Below are positions 23,796-32,206 of a stretch of 64,000 nucleotides of DNA, one piece after another. Position 1 is the first letter of the stretch. Each line of letters starts with the position of its first letter. Source of the stretch: Candidatus Brocadiaceae bacterium S225 (GTDB taxonomy: Bacteria > Planctomycetota > Brocadiia > Brocadiales > Scalinduaceae); the NCBI GenBank assembly GCA_007859995.1, contig SMSL01000011.1, forward strand, positions 1 through 64,000, written 5' to 3'. The translations under genes and the position numbers were made by a program. The notes beneath the pieces were generated by a model that was not told the DNA's origin, did no database searches, and saw only the letters and a list, made by a program, of their open reading frames with translations.

Positions 23796-24083
23796 CCCTA
23801 AATTCCTTCTCTTTACACCTCTTTTTTGATACTATGTAATGCTTTAAAAGCATTCACCACAGAGGCGTTAAGGACGCAAAGAAAAACTAAAACAAATAAG
23901 ATATCTTAGGAAAGCAAGAATTACAGGAAGGGTTTAAAATCTAAGGCTTTGTAATGTATATTTATTCCTGGATTTCCTATATTCCTTAGCGGAATCTGTT
24001 GTTTATTTTAACTTATTATTGGAGTTTATCTTATTATGGCAAAGGCCATCATGGTACAGGGGACAGGATCTGATGTCGGTAAG
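23796..24083 (+). repeat. Duplicated leader and start of cbiP, copy 2 (functional)
   Basis: The copy that leads into the intact cbiP gene. It includes a CACCACAGAGGCGTTAAGGACG dispersed-repeat unit near 23862. The remaining intergenic DNA between the DUF2442 gene and this repeat (23721-23795) shows nothing else. Confidence 0.85.
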
Positions 24084-25580
24084 AGCATACTGGTGTGCGC
24101 TTTATGCCGAATTTTCCGGCAGGAGGGTCTGAAGGTTGCGCCTTTTAAGGCGCAGAACATGTCCAATAACTCTTATGTGACAGCAGACGGCAGAGAGATG
24201 GGCAGGGCCCAGGTTGCACAGGCGGAAGCGGCTGGTATTCTTCCTACAGCCGAGATGAACCCGATCCTGTTAAAACCTTCCGGCAATAACGGCTCTCAGA
24301 TAATAACGATGGGAAGACCGCTCAGGCATATGACCGCTAAAGAGTATTATGAGAATAAAGATAAGATGCTGGAGATAGCAAAGGAAGCATATGCAAAATT
24401 AAGTAACGAGTATGACGTTATCGTCATCGAAGGTGCCGGAAGTCCGGCTGAGATCAATATTAAGGATAATGATATCGTCAATATGAAGATTGCAGAGATT
24501 GCAGACGCGCCGGTGATACTTGTTACAGACATCGAGAGAGGTGGTTCATTTGCGTGGATAGTGGGCACACTTGAACTGCTGAACAGTGACGAAAGAGATA
24601 GAGTGATGGGAGTAATCATTAACAAGTTCAGAGGTGATATGGGAATATTAGAGTCCGGTCTCCAAATGCTGGAGGAGCGAATCAATAAACCTGTTCTTGG
24701 TGTATTGCCATACTTCACGAACATAGATGTTGATGATGAGGATTCTATGAGCCTGAACAATAGAGGAACGAGGGAAGATGGACGAGGGAAGAGAGATGAA
24801 TCTGATATTGTTATCATAAGGTTGCCCAGAATTTCAAATTTTACCGATTTTGACATCCTGAAGAGAGAAAAAGATATATGCGTGAGGTTTGTTGAAGACG
24901 CACGGTCTATTGGGAATCCTGATCTGATTATCTTACCGGGCACCAAGAACACAATCGGAGACCTGGAATTTATAAAAGAGAGTGGTATTGCAGAGACCAT
25001 TATTAATCTTGCAAAAACCGGTATTATGGTTATCGGGATCTGCGGAGGTTATCAGATGCTTGGCAGTGTAATCCGGGATCCTGAAAATGCAGAGTCTGAA
25101 ACATTAGAAACCGTGGGGCTTGGACTTATTGATGTGAGTACACTATTTAAGATGCAGAAAAACACGCACCAGGTAAAGGCAAGGCTTCATGATAGAGGTT
25201 CAGATATCTTTAAGGGTTTGAATAGAGATAATGAAATAGCAGGTTATGAGATTCACATGGGTGAAACAGAACTACTTAACGGGACCGCACCATTCTTAAA
25301 AATTACAGAAAGGTCTGATAAGGAAGTAGGTATTGATGATGGGGCAGTCTCCGATGACGGAAACGTGATCGGGACGTATCTACACGGAATATTTGATAAC
25401 GATGAGTTTAGACTGGGACTTATTAACCATTTAAGAGAAAGCAAAGGATTGCCAACCATGCCGGCTGAAGAGATGAATATAGTAGAAAAGGAGAGAGAAT
25501 ATGACAAACTTGCGGATTGGTTTCGGGAGCATATAAACATGGATTTGATATATGGAGTAATTAAAGAATTGAGGGATTGA
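24036..25580 (+). CDS. cbiP: Cobyric acid synthase, glutamine-hydrolysing
   Basis: CbiP/CobQ amidates side chains b, d, e and g of adenosylcobyrinic acid a,c-diamide using glutamine and ATP. The 514-residue protein has an N-terminal P-loop domain (QGTGSDVGKS, residues 8-17), the family blocks SNNSYVTADGREMGRAQ and LKPSGNNGSQ, and a C-terminal class I glutamine amidotransferase domain with nucleophile Cys336 (GICGGYQMLG) and His450 (YLHGIF). A low-complexity GTREDGRGKRDE stretch near 250 links the halves. It opens the cobalamin cluster. Its leader and first 16 codons are duplicated upstream at 22751-23021. Confidence 0.95.
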   Translation: MAKAIMVQGTGSDVGKSILVCALCRIFRQEGLKVAPFKAQNMSNNSYVTADGREMGRAQVAQAEAAGILPTAEMNPILLKPSGNNGSQIITMGRPLRHMTAKEYYENKDKMLEIAKEAYAKLSNEYDVIVIEGAGSPAEINIKDNDIVNMKIAEIADAPVILVTDIERGGSFAWIVGTLELLNSDERDRVMGVIINKFRGDMGILESGLQMLEERINKPVLGVLPYFTNIDVDDEDSMSLNNRGTREDGRGKRDESDIVIIRLPRISNFTDFDILKREKDICVRFVEDARSIGNPDLIILPGTKNTIGDLEFIKESGIAETIINLAKTGIMVIGICGGYQMLGSVIRDPENAESETLETVGLGLIDVSTLFKMQKNTHQVKARLHDRGSDIFKGLNRDNEIAGYEIHMGETELLNGTAPFLKITERSDKEVGIDDGAVSDDGNVIGTYLHGIFDNDEFRLGLINHLRESKGLPTMPAEEMNIVEKEREYDKLADWFREHINMDLIYGVIKELRD

Positions 25581-25655
25581 GGGATTGAAAAGACAGGTTT
25601 GAACAACGGAATAATTCTTAAATTCCCTAATTCTTAAATCCCTGAATTATTAACT

Positions 25656-26690
25656 ATGGATGATTATTTGTATGTACAAATTGGTATTGCTTTTCTTCTG
25701 GATATCATGATAGGGGACCCGAGGTGGTTTCCACATCCTGTCAGGATGATTGGAGTGTGTATAGAATATTGCGAGATGGCACTACGTAAGCTAATTCCCT
25801 CTGAGCGTATGGCGGGTATATTCCTGACCACTATAATTGTATTTGGTACGTATCTGGCCACTTATCAGCTACTGGTCTTTTTCTATGAAATAAGATGGTC
25901 TCTCGGAATTCTTGTCAGTATCATTATAATCTTCTTTTCACTCTCCACACGAGATCTGTTAAGGGAGACGGGGAATGTATTGAGTGCACTCAAGTCAGGT
26001 GACTTGAAACAGGCACGTAAGAATCTTTCAAGGATTGTCGGCAGGGACACGCACAATCTCAATGAACAGCAGGTTGCAGCGGGCTGTATTGAGACCTCAG
26101 CGGAGAACATCGTTGATGGTATAATCGCTCCACTGTTTTATGCTTTCATAGGCGGGCCGGCACTTGCGATGGCTTATAAGTCAATCAATACACTCGATTC
26201 CATGGTTGGATATAAGAACGAGAGGTACCTTAACTTCGGCTGGGCATCGGCCAATCTTGACGATATCGCTAACTTTATCCCGGCAAGAATTGCGGCCTTA
26301 ATACTCCCTATAGCTTCATATCTCTGCGGCAAGGATTATCTGAATTCAGTGAAAATATTAAAGAGAGACGGGCAGAAACATCCAAGTCCTAATAGCGGAA
26401 TTCCCGAGGCTGCAATCGCCGGTGCGTTAGGGATCAGACTGGGGGGGCCCAGCGTATACAATGATATAGCTTCATACAAACCCTTTATCGGAGACCCACA
26501 GAAAAATGTATGTTTTGATGATATAAGCAGTACTTCAAGGATAGTTATGGTATCAGCAATTATTTCAGTTGTTATGGGTATTGCCTTCTTGATGATTGGA
26601 GGCTATCTATCGATGAGTGGTAACGATTTTATGCTTGGAACATATGACTCGTCATCTCCAAGGATATTTTACAAAATACCCTCTTTTTAG
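25656..26690 (+). CDS. cbiB: Adenosylcobinamide-phosphate synthase
   Basis: CbiB/CobD is an inner-membrane enzyme that attaches aminopropanol (phosphate) to cobyric acid. The 344-residue protein shows the family start IGIAFLLDIMIGDPRWFPHPVRMIG, the central RDTHNLNEQQVAAGCIETSAENIVDGI and HPSPNSGIPEAAIAGALGIRLGG. Several membrane helices are evident, two at the start, some in the middle and one near the C-terminus (SAIISVVMGIAFLMIGGYL). It begins 75 bases after cbiP. Confidence 0.95.
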   Translation: MDDYLYVQIGIAFLLDIMIGDPRWFPHPVRMIGVCIEYCEMALRKLIPSERMAGIFLTTIIVFGTYLATYQLLVFFYEIRWSLGILVSIIIIFFSLSTRDLLRETGNVLSALKSGDLKQARKNLSRIVGRDTHNLNEQQVAAGCIETSAENIVDGIIAPLFYAFIGGPALAMAYKSINTLDSMVGYKNERYLNFGWASANLDDIANFIPARIAALILPIASYLCGKDYLNSVKILKRDGQKHPSPNSGIPEAAIAGALGIRLGGPSVYNDIASYKPFIGDPQKNVCFDDISSTSRIVMVSAIISVVMGIAFLMIGGYLSMSGNDFMLGTYDSSSPRIFYKIPSF

Positions 26691-26693
26691 AAG

Positions 26694-26822
26694 AGTCTCA
26701 CACAGAGGCACAAAGGACACAAAGAAAAGCAATCTTAGATAGAAAGACGAACTCTCGCGAAGACGCGACCAGGGCGCAAAGAAAAGATAATAGGACACGG
26801 ATTTACACAGATAAAATAAGAG
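26694..26822 (+). repeat. Dispersed CACAAAG-type repeats within the cob cluster
   Basis: TCTCACACAGAGGCACAAAG, then a CTCGCGAAGACGCGACCAGG / GCGCAAAGAAAAG unit and GGACACGGATTTACACAGAT. This fills most of the gap between cbiB and cbiA (26691-27002), which otherwise has only the GTTGC words at 26853-26900. Confidence 0.6.
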
Positions 26823-26852
26823 AGAAGACAGCAGCAGGAAGTTAGGAGCAAG

Positions 26853-26900
26853 AGGTTACGCGTTGCGGGTTGCACGTTGCGGGTTGCACGTTTCGGGTTA
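26853..26900 (+). repeat. Tandem GTTGCGGGTTGCAC-type words
   Basis: Near-tandem repetition of CGTTGCGGGTTGCACG, about 14 bases per unit and three imperfect units, preceded by GAAGTTAGGAGCAAGAGG. A related, more diverged set occurs at about 20525-20632. No coding potential. Confidence 0.55.
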
Positions 26901-27002
26901 TGAACTAGATCGGTATTTATCCTGTTAATTCTGTCTAAATAAGTTTTTACTCTTTGCGCTTTCCGGTAAACTATTTTTCTAACCTTAGCTCACTTAAACA
27001 TT

Positions 27003-28412
27003 ATGAATCAGATGCCAAGAGTTATGATTGCCGGTACAAATAGTGGAGTGGGCAAGACTACGGTTACTTTAGGTATCATGGCCGCTTTAGTGAAGAAAGG
27101 GATTACGGTACAGGGGTTTAAGGCCGGACCGGATTACATCGATCCGTCACATCATACCTTTGTTACTGGAAATGCGTCCAGGAATCTAGACACCTGGATG
27201 ATGGGCGAGAGCGCCTGCTGTGAACTTTTTGAGCGTTCTGCTGCTGATGCCGAAATATCCGTTATTGAGGGGGTAATGGGTCTGTACGACGGCAGTATTG
27301 ATTCTTCCGGACATGGCAGCAGTGCACACCTAGCAAAGGTGCTTAACACTCCGGTAATCCTGGTCGTAAATGCAAGAGGTGTTGCACAAAGCGCAGGAGC
27401 GATAGTAATGGGATTCAAGGAGTTTGACAGAGAGATAAATCTTGCCGGTATAATTCTAAATAATATCGCAAGCCAGAATCATTATGATTGTATCAAAAAG
27501 GCTATCGAAGACTCATGTTCTGTAACCGTTCTTGGATATTTGAACAAGGATAAAGACATTACTATTCCTGAAAGGCATCTGGGGCTGATTCCTTCTGAGG
27601 AAGAGAAGATAAATTCTGCTCTCTATGAGAAGTTAGGGCAAATGGTACTTGAGACAATAGATACTGATAGATTACTGGACACAGCCGGTGCAGCAGGTAT
27701 TTTTCCTGATTACAATAAATCAATCTTTATAAACAAGAATGATTCTCTGAATATAACACTGGCAATTGCAAGAGACAACGCGTTTTGTTTTTATTATCAG
27801 GATGATATCGACCTGTTTGAAGCACTGGGAGCAAAGATAATACAGTTCAGTCCTCTTAATGATAAATATCTTCCGGACGACATAGACGGTATATTTATGG
27901 GAGGAGGGTTTCCTGAGTTATTTGCAGATAGACTAATGAAAAATGAAAGTATGAGAAATTCAATATTAGAAGCACATAAACAGGGGACTGTAATTTACGG
28001 TGAATGCGGCGGCATGATGTATCTACTGGAAAAATTAATTGACTGTGAGGGAAGATCATTTAAAATGTGTGGTGTGCTTAACGGCACATCACGTATGGGA
28101 AACAGGAGACAAGGGCTGGGATATGTCATTACCGATGCGACATGTGACAATATGATCTGCAAAAGCGGGGACACGTTTCGCTCCCATGAATTTCATTGGT
28201 CTATGTTGCAGGATGTCCCGGATGATACCATGTTTGCTTATAATACAAGGAAGAGCAATGGAAAGAGAACCGGGGTTGATGGTATATGTAAGAATAACGT
28301 TTTGGCATCATACACACATATACATTTCAGCAGTAATCCAAAACTTGCTGTAAATTTATTATCTACCATGGCAAAGAGATCAAAACATAAATTAGTAGCA
28401 GAAAGGACGTAA
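27003..28412 (+). CDS. cbiA: Cobyrinate a,c-diamide synthase
   Basis: CbiA/CobB amidates the a and c carboxylates of cobyrinic acid with glutamine and ATP. The 469-residue protein has P-loop GTNSGVGKTT (residues 11-20), the KAGPDYIDPSHH block, LDTWMMG, and the glutamine amidotransferase nucleophile Cys335 in YGECGGMMYL, with the C-terminal SHEFHWS and YTHIHFSSNP. Six bases separate it from cbiX, so the two are coupled. Confidence 0.95.
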   Translation: MNQMPRVMIAGTNSGVGKTTVTLGIMAALVKKGITVQGFKAGPDYIDPSHHTFVTGNASRNLDTWMMGESACCELFERSAADAEISVIEGVMGLYDGSIDSSGHGSSAHLAKVLNTPVILVVNARGVAQSAGAIVMGFKEFDREINLAGIILNNIASQNHYDCIKKAIEDSCSVTVLGYLNKDKDITIPERHLGLIPSEEEKINSALYEKLGQMVLETIDTDRLLDTAGAAGIFPDYNKSIFINKNDSLNITLAIARDNAFCFYYQDDIDLFEALGAKIIQFSPLNDKYLPDDIDGIFMGGGFPELFADRLMKNESMRNSILEAHKQGTVIYGECGGMMYLLEKLIDCEGRSFKMCGVLNGTSRMGNRRQGLGYVITDATCDNMICKSGDTFRSHEFHWSMLQDVPDDTMFAYNTRKSNGKRTGVDGICKNNVLASYTHIHFSSNPKLAVNLLSTMAKRSKHKLVAERT

Positions 28413-28418
28413 TAGAAA

Positions 28419-28799
28419 ATGGGTATTAAAACTGGCGTTATAGTATTGGCGCATGGAAGCAGGGTGAGAACCGGTAATGAAGGTTTGTTTACGATAGTAG
28501 AGATGTTGCGTGCAATGGGAAAGTGGGACATGGTCGAAGCAGGGTTCCTGCAGCTTGCAAAACCCGGGCTTACAGAGGTGGTTGAAGTCTTAATAGGCAG
28601 GGGGGCGAAGAGAGTCGTAGTTATGCCGCTTTTGCTTTTCAGTGGAAATCACGTTTTAAAGGATATTCCCGCAGAAATTGATGAGGAGCGCAAAAAATTC
28701 CCTGATGTTGAATTCTGCTATGCAAAAAATATTGGTGCTGACGAACGTATTGCAATGATCGTAGCAGACAGGGTAGAAGAGTCAGTCAAGCGTGCTTAG
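28419..28799 (+). CDS. cbiX: Sirohydrochlorin cobaltochelatase, short form
   Basis: CbiX inserts cobalt into sirohydrochlorin at the start of the anaerobic pathway. At 126 residues this is the half-length CbiX-S form known mainly from archaea and some bacteria, which works as a homodimer. The catalytic histidine is in VLAHGSR (His12), and the second in FSGNHVLKDIP. There is no C-terminal duplication or His-rich tail. Confidence 0.9.
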   Translation: MGIKTGVIVLAHGSRVRTGNEGLFTIVEMLRAMGKWDMVEAGFLQLAKPGLTEVVEVLIGRGAKRVVVMPLLLFSGNHVLKDIPAEIDEERKKFPDVEFCYAKNIGADERIAMIVADRVEESVKRA

Positions 28800-28831
28800 C
28801 GTGTTTACTAAATTTAAAATATACTTTAAAT

Positions 28832-29503
28832 ATGGAAAAACAAACCAAAAACTATTCAGAAAATCCACAGGAAATAATCGATGAGAGTTTTGATATTATC
28901 GACAATCTCGTTGACTTTGGCAATATTCCTGAAGCATTCAGACCGATAATAAGAAGGGTTATTCATGCAACCGGCGATACCGACTATGCAGACAATTTGA
29001 TAATAAGCCCAATGGCCGTTGAAGCCGCCACAAAAGCGATAGCCTCTGGTAAATCGATAGTTACTGATGTCAATATGGTCAAGGCCGGTATCAGTGCTAA
29101 GGCAATAAACAAATTTGGTGGAAAGATAATATGCAGGATTGCAGATGATGATGTCGCTAAAAAAGCAACGGAATCCGGAAAAACCCGCGCTATTACTGCT
29201 ATGCAAGAGTCACTGGCTGACATATCAGGCGGAATAGTTGTGATAGGCAATGCTCCTACGGCAGTTTTTTCAATCATCGATCTCATCAGAAGAGAAGGGG
29301 TTGTGCCCGCTCTCGTAGTGGCTGTTCCTGTTGGTTTTGTAAAGTCGTCAGAATCTAAAGAGGCGTTGAAAATATTTCTTGATAATAAGAAAGACCCTCA
29401 AATACCTTATATTGTAAACATCGGCAGAAAGGGCGGCAGTGCAGTTGCCGTCTCAATTACAAATGCCTTGATTAATATCACCAGGGAAACCCAGACCGGC
29501 TAG
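28832..29503 (+). CDS. cbiC: Precorrin-8X / cobalt-precorrin-8 methylmutase
   Basis: CbiC/CobH moves the methyl group from C-11 to C-12 to form hydrogenobyrinate or cobyrinate. The 223-residue protein contains the catalytic histidine region IIRRVIHATGDTDYAD and the family blocks AIASGKSIVTDVNMVKAGI, IVVIGNAPTAVF and ALVVAVPVGFVKSSESK. The N-terminus is slightly longer than usual. It lies 32 bases after cbiX. Confidence 0.95.
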   Translation: MEKQTKNYSENPQEIIDESFDIIDNLVDFGNIPEAFRPIIRRVIHATGDTDYADNLIISPMAVEAATKAIASGKSIVTDVNMVKAGISAKAINKFGGKIICRIADDDVAKKATESGKTRAITAMQESLADISGGIVVIGNAPTAVFSIIDLIRREGVVPALVVAVPVGFVKSSESKEALKIFLDNKKDPQIPYIVNIGRKGGSAVAVSITNALINITRETQTG

Positions 29504-29614
29504 TAAAATAAAAGAAAACAAAGAAAAATACATCTTAGGAAAGCGGGAATCTCAGGAAAAACCCTTTAACTTTAGTCACTTTAAACTTTAGCTCACTTTT
29601 CTCCCTGGACACTA

Positions 29615-30703
29615 ATGCCAGATAAATTTAAATACGGATATACTACCGGAAGCTGTGCTGCCGGTGCGGCGAAAGGTGCAGCCTATGGGCTACTTCAGGG
29701 AACAATACCCGATTCTATAGACTTATTAACACCAGCCGAAGTCACATTGAGATTAAACCTCCTTCACCGTAAGGTGGGTAATGATTTTGCCGAATGTGCT
29801 GTTCGTAAATATTCCGGTGATGACCCTGATATTACAAATGGCTGTGAAATACATGTAAGAGTCGAAAGATCAGGTAATAACGGAATTAGATTTATGGGTG
29901 GAGATGGCGTTGGTGTGGTAACAAAACCCGGACTTCAAATTCCTCCGGGAGAACCGGCTATAAATCCTGTGCCAAGATCTATGATCAAACAGTCCCTGGA
30001 AGAGGTTCTTGGCAAAAATGAGGGAGTGGATGTTTTTGTTAGCGTTCCTGATGGCAAAAAGTTAGCAGAGAAAACTTTTAATGGACGATTGGGCATAGTT
30101 GATGGTATTTCCATAATAGGGACTACCGGTATTGTCAGGCCAATGTCTCTTGATTCATTTAAGACCTCACTTTTGTGTGGGCTGGATGTTGCAAAAGCGG
30201 CAGGTCACGAATCTGTTGTTCTGGTCCCAGGAGGTATTGGTGAAACTGGATTCAAAAGGCATTTCGAAATAGAGGCTGATCAGATAATTCAGATGAGTAA
30301 TTTTGTTGGGTTTATGTTAGACGAGACTCTTAAGCGCGGTTTTAAGAGTGTAATAATCGGAGGACACCCCGGTAAACTGGCAAAATTAATTCGTGGTGAT
30401 TTTTATACACACAGTTCAGATTCAAAACCTGCAAATGATATCTTGATAAACTTATTCAAGAAATCGGAGATTGGTTCCGCTGTGATTTGTGAACTTGAAG
30501 ATTCTCCTACTGTAGAAGGAATGGTGGAGATAATGAGAAAACATGAAAAATTACATTTATTTAATCGTATTGCTGATGATGTTCAAACATCGACATACCG
30601 ATATGGCTCATCTAAAATTGAAATAGGAACAATATTGTTTGATATGAAAAAAAATATTATTGGCACTTCAAAGGGTTTTAAGGTTTGGCAAAAAAAAATG
30701 TAA
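29615..30703 (+). CDS. cbiD: Cobalt-precorrin-5B C1-methyltransferase
   Basis: CbiD methylates C-1 in the anaerobic branch and is diagnostic of the cobalt-early route. The 362-residue protein starts with FKYGYTTGSCAAGAAKGA, has GGDGVGVVTKPGL and LVPGGIGETG, and carries the SAM-site-like VIIGGHPGKLAKL near residue 247. Length is normal. The 111-base gap before it carries a partial dispersed repeat (29510-29560). Its end overlaps the start of cbiE. Confidence 0.95.
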   Translation: MPDKFKYGYTTGSCAAGAAKGAAYGLLQGTIPDSIDLLTPAEVTLRLNLLHRKVGNDFAECAVRKYSGDDPDITNGCEIHVRVERSGNNGIRFMGGDGVGVVTKPGLQIPPGEPAINPVPRSMIKQSLEEVLGKNEGVDVFVSVPDGKKLAEKTFNGRLGIVDGISIIGTTGIVRPMSLDSFKTSLLCGLDVAKAAGHESVVLVPGGIGETGFKRHFEIEADQIIQMSNFVGFMLDETLKRGFKSVIIGGHPGKLAKLIRGDFYTHSSDSKPANDILINLFKKSEIGSAVICELEDSPTVEGMVEIMRKHEKLHLFNRIADDVQTSTYRYGSSKIEIGTILFDMKKNIIGTSKGFKVWQKKM

Positions 30704-31332
30704 ACAAGGTTACTATTGTAGGCTGCGGCCCGGGTTCTAAAAAATATATAACCGGGTATGTAATGCAACAGATTATTAATGCTGAAGTCTTAATAGGCAG
30801 TAGAAGACTTTTGTCGTTATTCCCTGATGCGGATATAGATACATATGTACTGAACAACAACTACAAGTTGCTTATTACGAGAATTGTATCATTAAGCAAG
30901 ACCAAAAAAGTTGTTGTTCTCGTGAGTGGTGATCCGGGATTTTTCAGTTATGCAAAACTGATAGTTGATAAAATAGGCATTGAAAATTGCGAAGTTGTTC
31001 CAGGTATCAGTTCTGTCCAGCTGGCATTTGCCAAAATAGGCAGAACCTGGAATGATGCCTGTTTCATGAGTCTACACGGACGTTCAGGCAAGCTCGCATC
31101 GGTTGTAAAGAAGATTATGGAGAATGAAAAAGTCGCTGTCTTAACAGATAATTCTAATAATGTTAAGCTTATTGCCAGGAAATTGTTAGGCGTGGGTTTA
31201 AAAGACAGGAAGATATACGTTTGTGAAAATCTCTCTTTAGAAAACGAGCGAATTCGTGAATTTGATGTATCTTCAATACTGAAAGTACGGGTAAGTGACT
31301 TAAACGTAATTATATTTCTGGATGAAGACTAA
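30685..31332 (+). CDS. cbiE: Cobalt-precorrin-7 C5-methyltransferase
   Basis: CbiE is a SAM-dependent tetrapyrrole methyltransferase. The 215-residue protein has VTIVGCGPGSKKYIT at the N-terminus and VVLVSGDPGFFSYAK, the two usual glycine motifs. The best start is a TTG at 30685, which gives the expected N-terminus and overlaps the end of cbiD by 19 bases; no ATG gives the glycine motif. The C15-methylating/decarboxylating partner CbiT is not fused and not in the window. Confidence 0.9.
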   Translation: MAKKNVNKVTIVGCGPGSKKYITGYVMQQIINAEVLIGSRRLLSLFPDADIDTYVLNNNYKLLITRIVSLSKTKKVVVLVSGDPGFFSYAKLIVDKIGIENCEVVPGISSVQLAFAKIGRTWNDACFMSLHGRSGKLASVVKKIMENEKVAVLTDNSNNVKLIARKLLGVGLKDRKIYVCENLSLENERIREFDVSSILKVRVSDLNVIIFLDED

Positions 31333-32059
31333 AGTTTATATGAATAATGAAACAGGGGAGTTCTACGGCATTGGGGTCGGTCCGGGAGATAGCGAACTGA
31401 TTACGGTAAAAGCGGTTCGTATTATAAAGTCTGTGGATTGTATTTTTGCACCACGAGCAGATTCAAAGTCCTCCAGCCTTGCACTGGACATCGTCAAGGA
31501 TATTTGTGTTGATAAAAGAGTTATTGAGCAGGTCTATCCCATGGTCAGGGATAAGACGAAACTTGAGGCTGCCTGGCTCGCATCTGCAAAAGAGATAGAG
31601 CGTGAAATCGCGGCGGGCAACAGCGTAGCCTATCTTACTATTGGTGATCCGTTAACATTTAGTACGTATTGTTATCTTTTACAGCAACTTTCTAAAATTA
31701 TTCCTTCACAAAAGATTCACACTATTCCCGGGATTACATCTTACAATGCTGCTGCAAGTCTGGCCAACTTTTCATTGATTGAGCAGAACGAAAATTTAGC
31801 TATAATTCCGGTATCCAGTGACATCGAAGAGTTACGGCCAATACTTAACAGCTTTGATACGGTAATTCTGATGAAAGTGGCAAAGAAGCTGGATGATGTA
31901 ATAGAGCTTCTGGAAGATATGGGACTTATAGATAATGCACTTTTCGCTTCGTATATTGGATTTAAAAATGAGCTCATTACACGAGACCTTCTCTCACTAA
32001 AAGGAGAGGGAAAGGGCTATTTGTCTGTAATCATTGTCAGAAAACCAACAAATAAATGA
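31322..32059 (+). CDS. cbiL: Cobalt-precorrin-2 C20-methyltransferase
   Basis: CbiL/CobI adds a methyl group at C-20. The 245-residue protein has the family start GEFYGIGVGPGDSELITVKAV, the segment DCIFAPRADSKSSSLALDI, and the second glycine motif AYLTIGDPLTFSTYCYL. It overlaps cbiE by 11 bases and is the last gene of the cluster in this window. The remaining ring methylases (cbiF, cbiG, cbiH, cbiT) and reductase cbiJ are elsewhere. Confidence 0.93.
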   Translation: MKTKVYMNNETGEFYGIGVGPGDSELITVKAVRIIKSVDCIFAPRADSKSSSLALDIVKDICVDKRVIEQVYPMVRDKTKLEAAWLASAKEIEREIAAGNSVAYLTIGDPLTFSTYCYLLQQLSKIIPSQKIHTIPGITSYNAAASLANFSLIEQNENLAIIPVSSDIEELRPILNSFDTVILMKVAKKLDDVIELLEDMGLIDNALFASYIGFKNELITRDLLSLKGEGKGYLSVIIVRKPTNK

Positions 32060-32206
32060 CGTATCTATCTAAAGAATATTTTCTGTTCCTATTTCGTGAG
32101 ATCACTTTGAATATATATGCAATCATTTAATTTTAAATAGCTATTAACAAATAATTTATAGTATATTACGCAAAATAAAGTTGTAACAACCTTTACGGAG
32201 ACAAAT

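Noticed and set aside
24347-25000. 217-codon minus-strand ORF inside cbiP
   Set aside because: Shadow of the conserved CbiP coding frame; no recognisable protein features.
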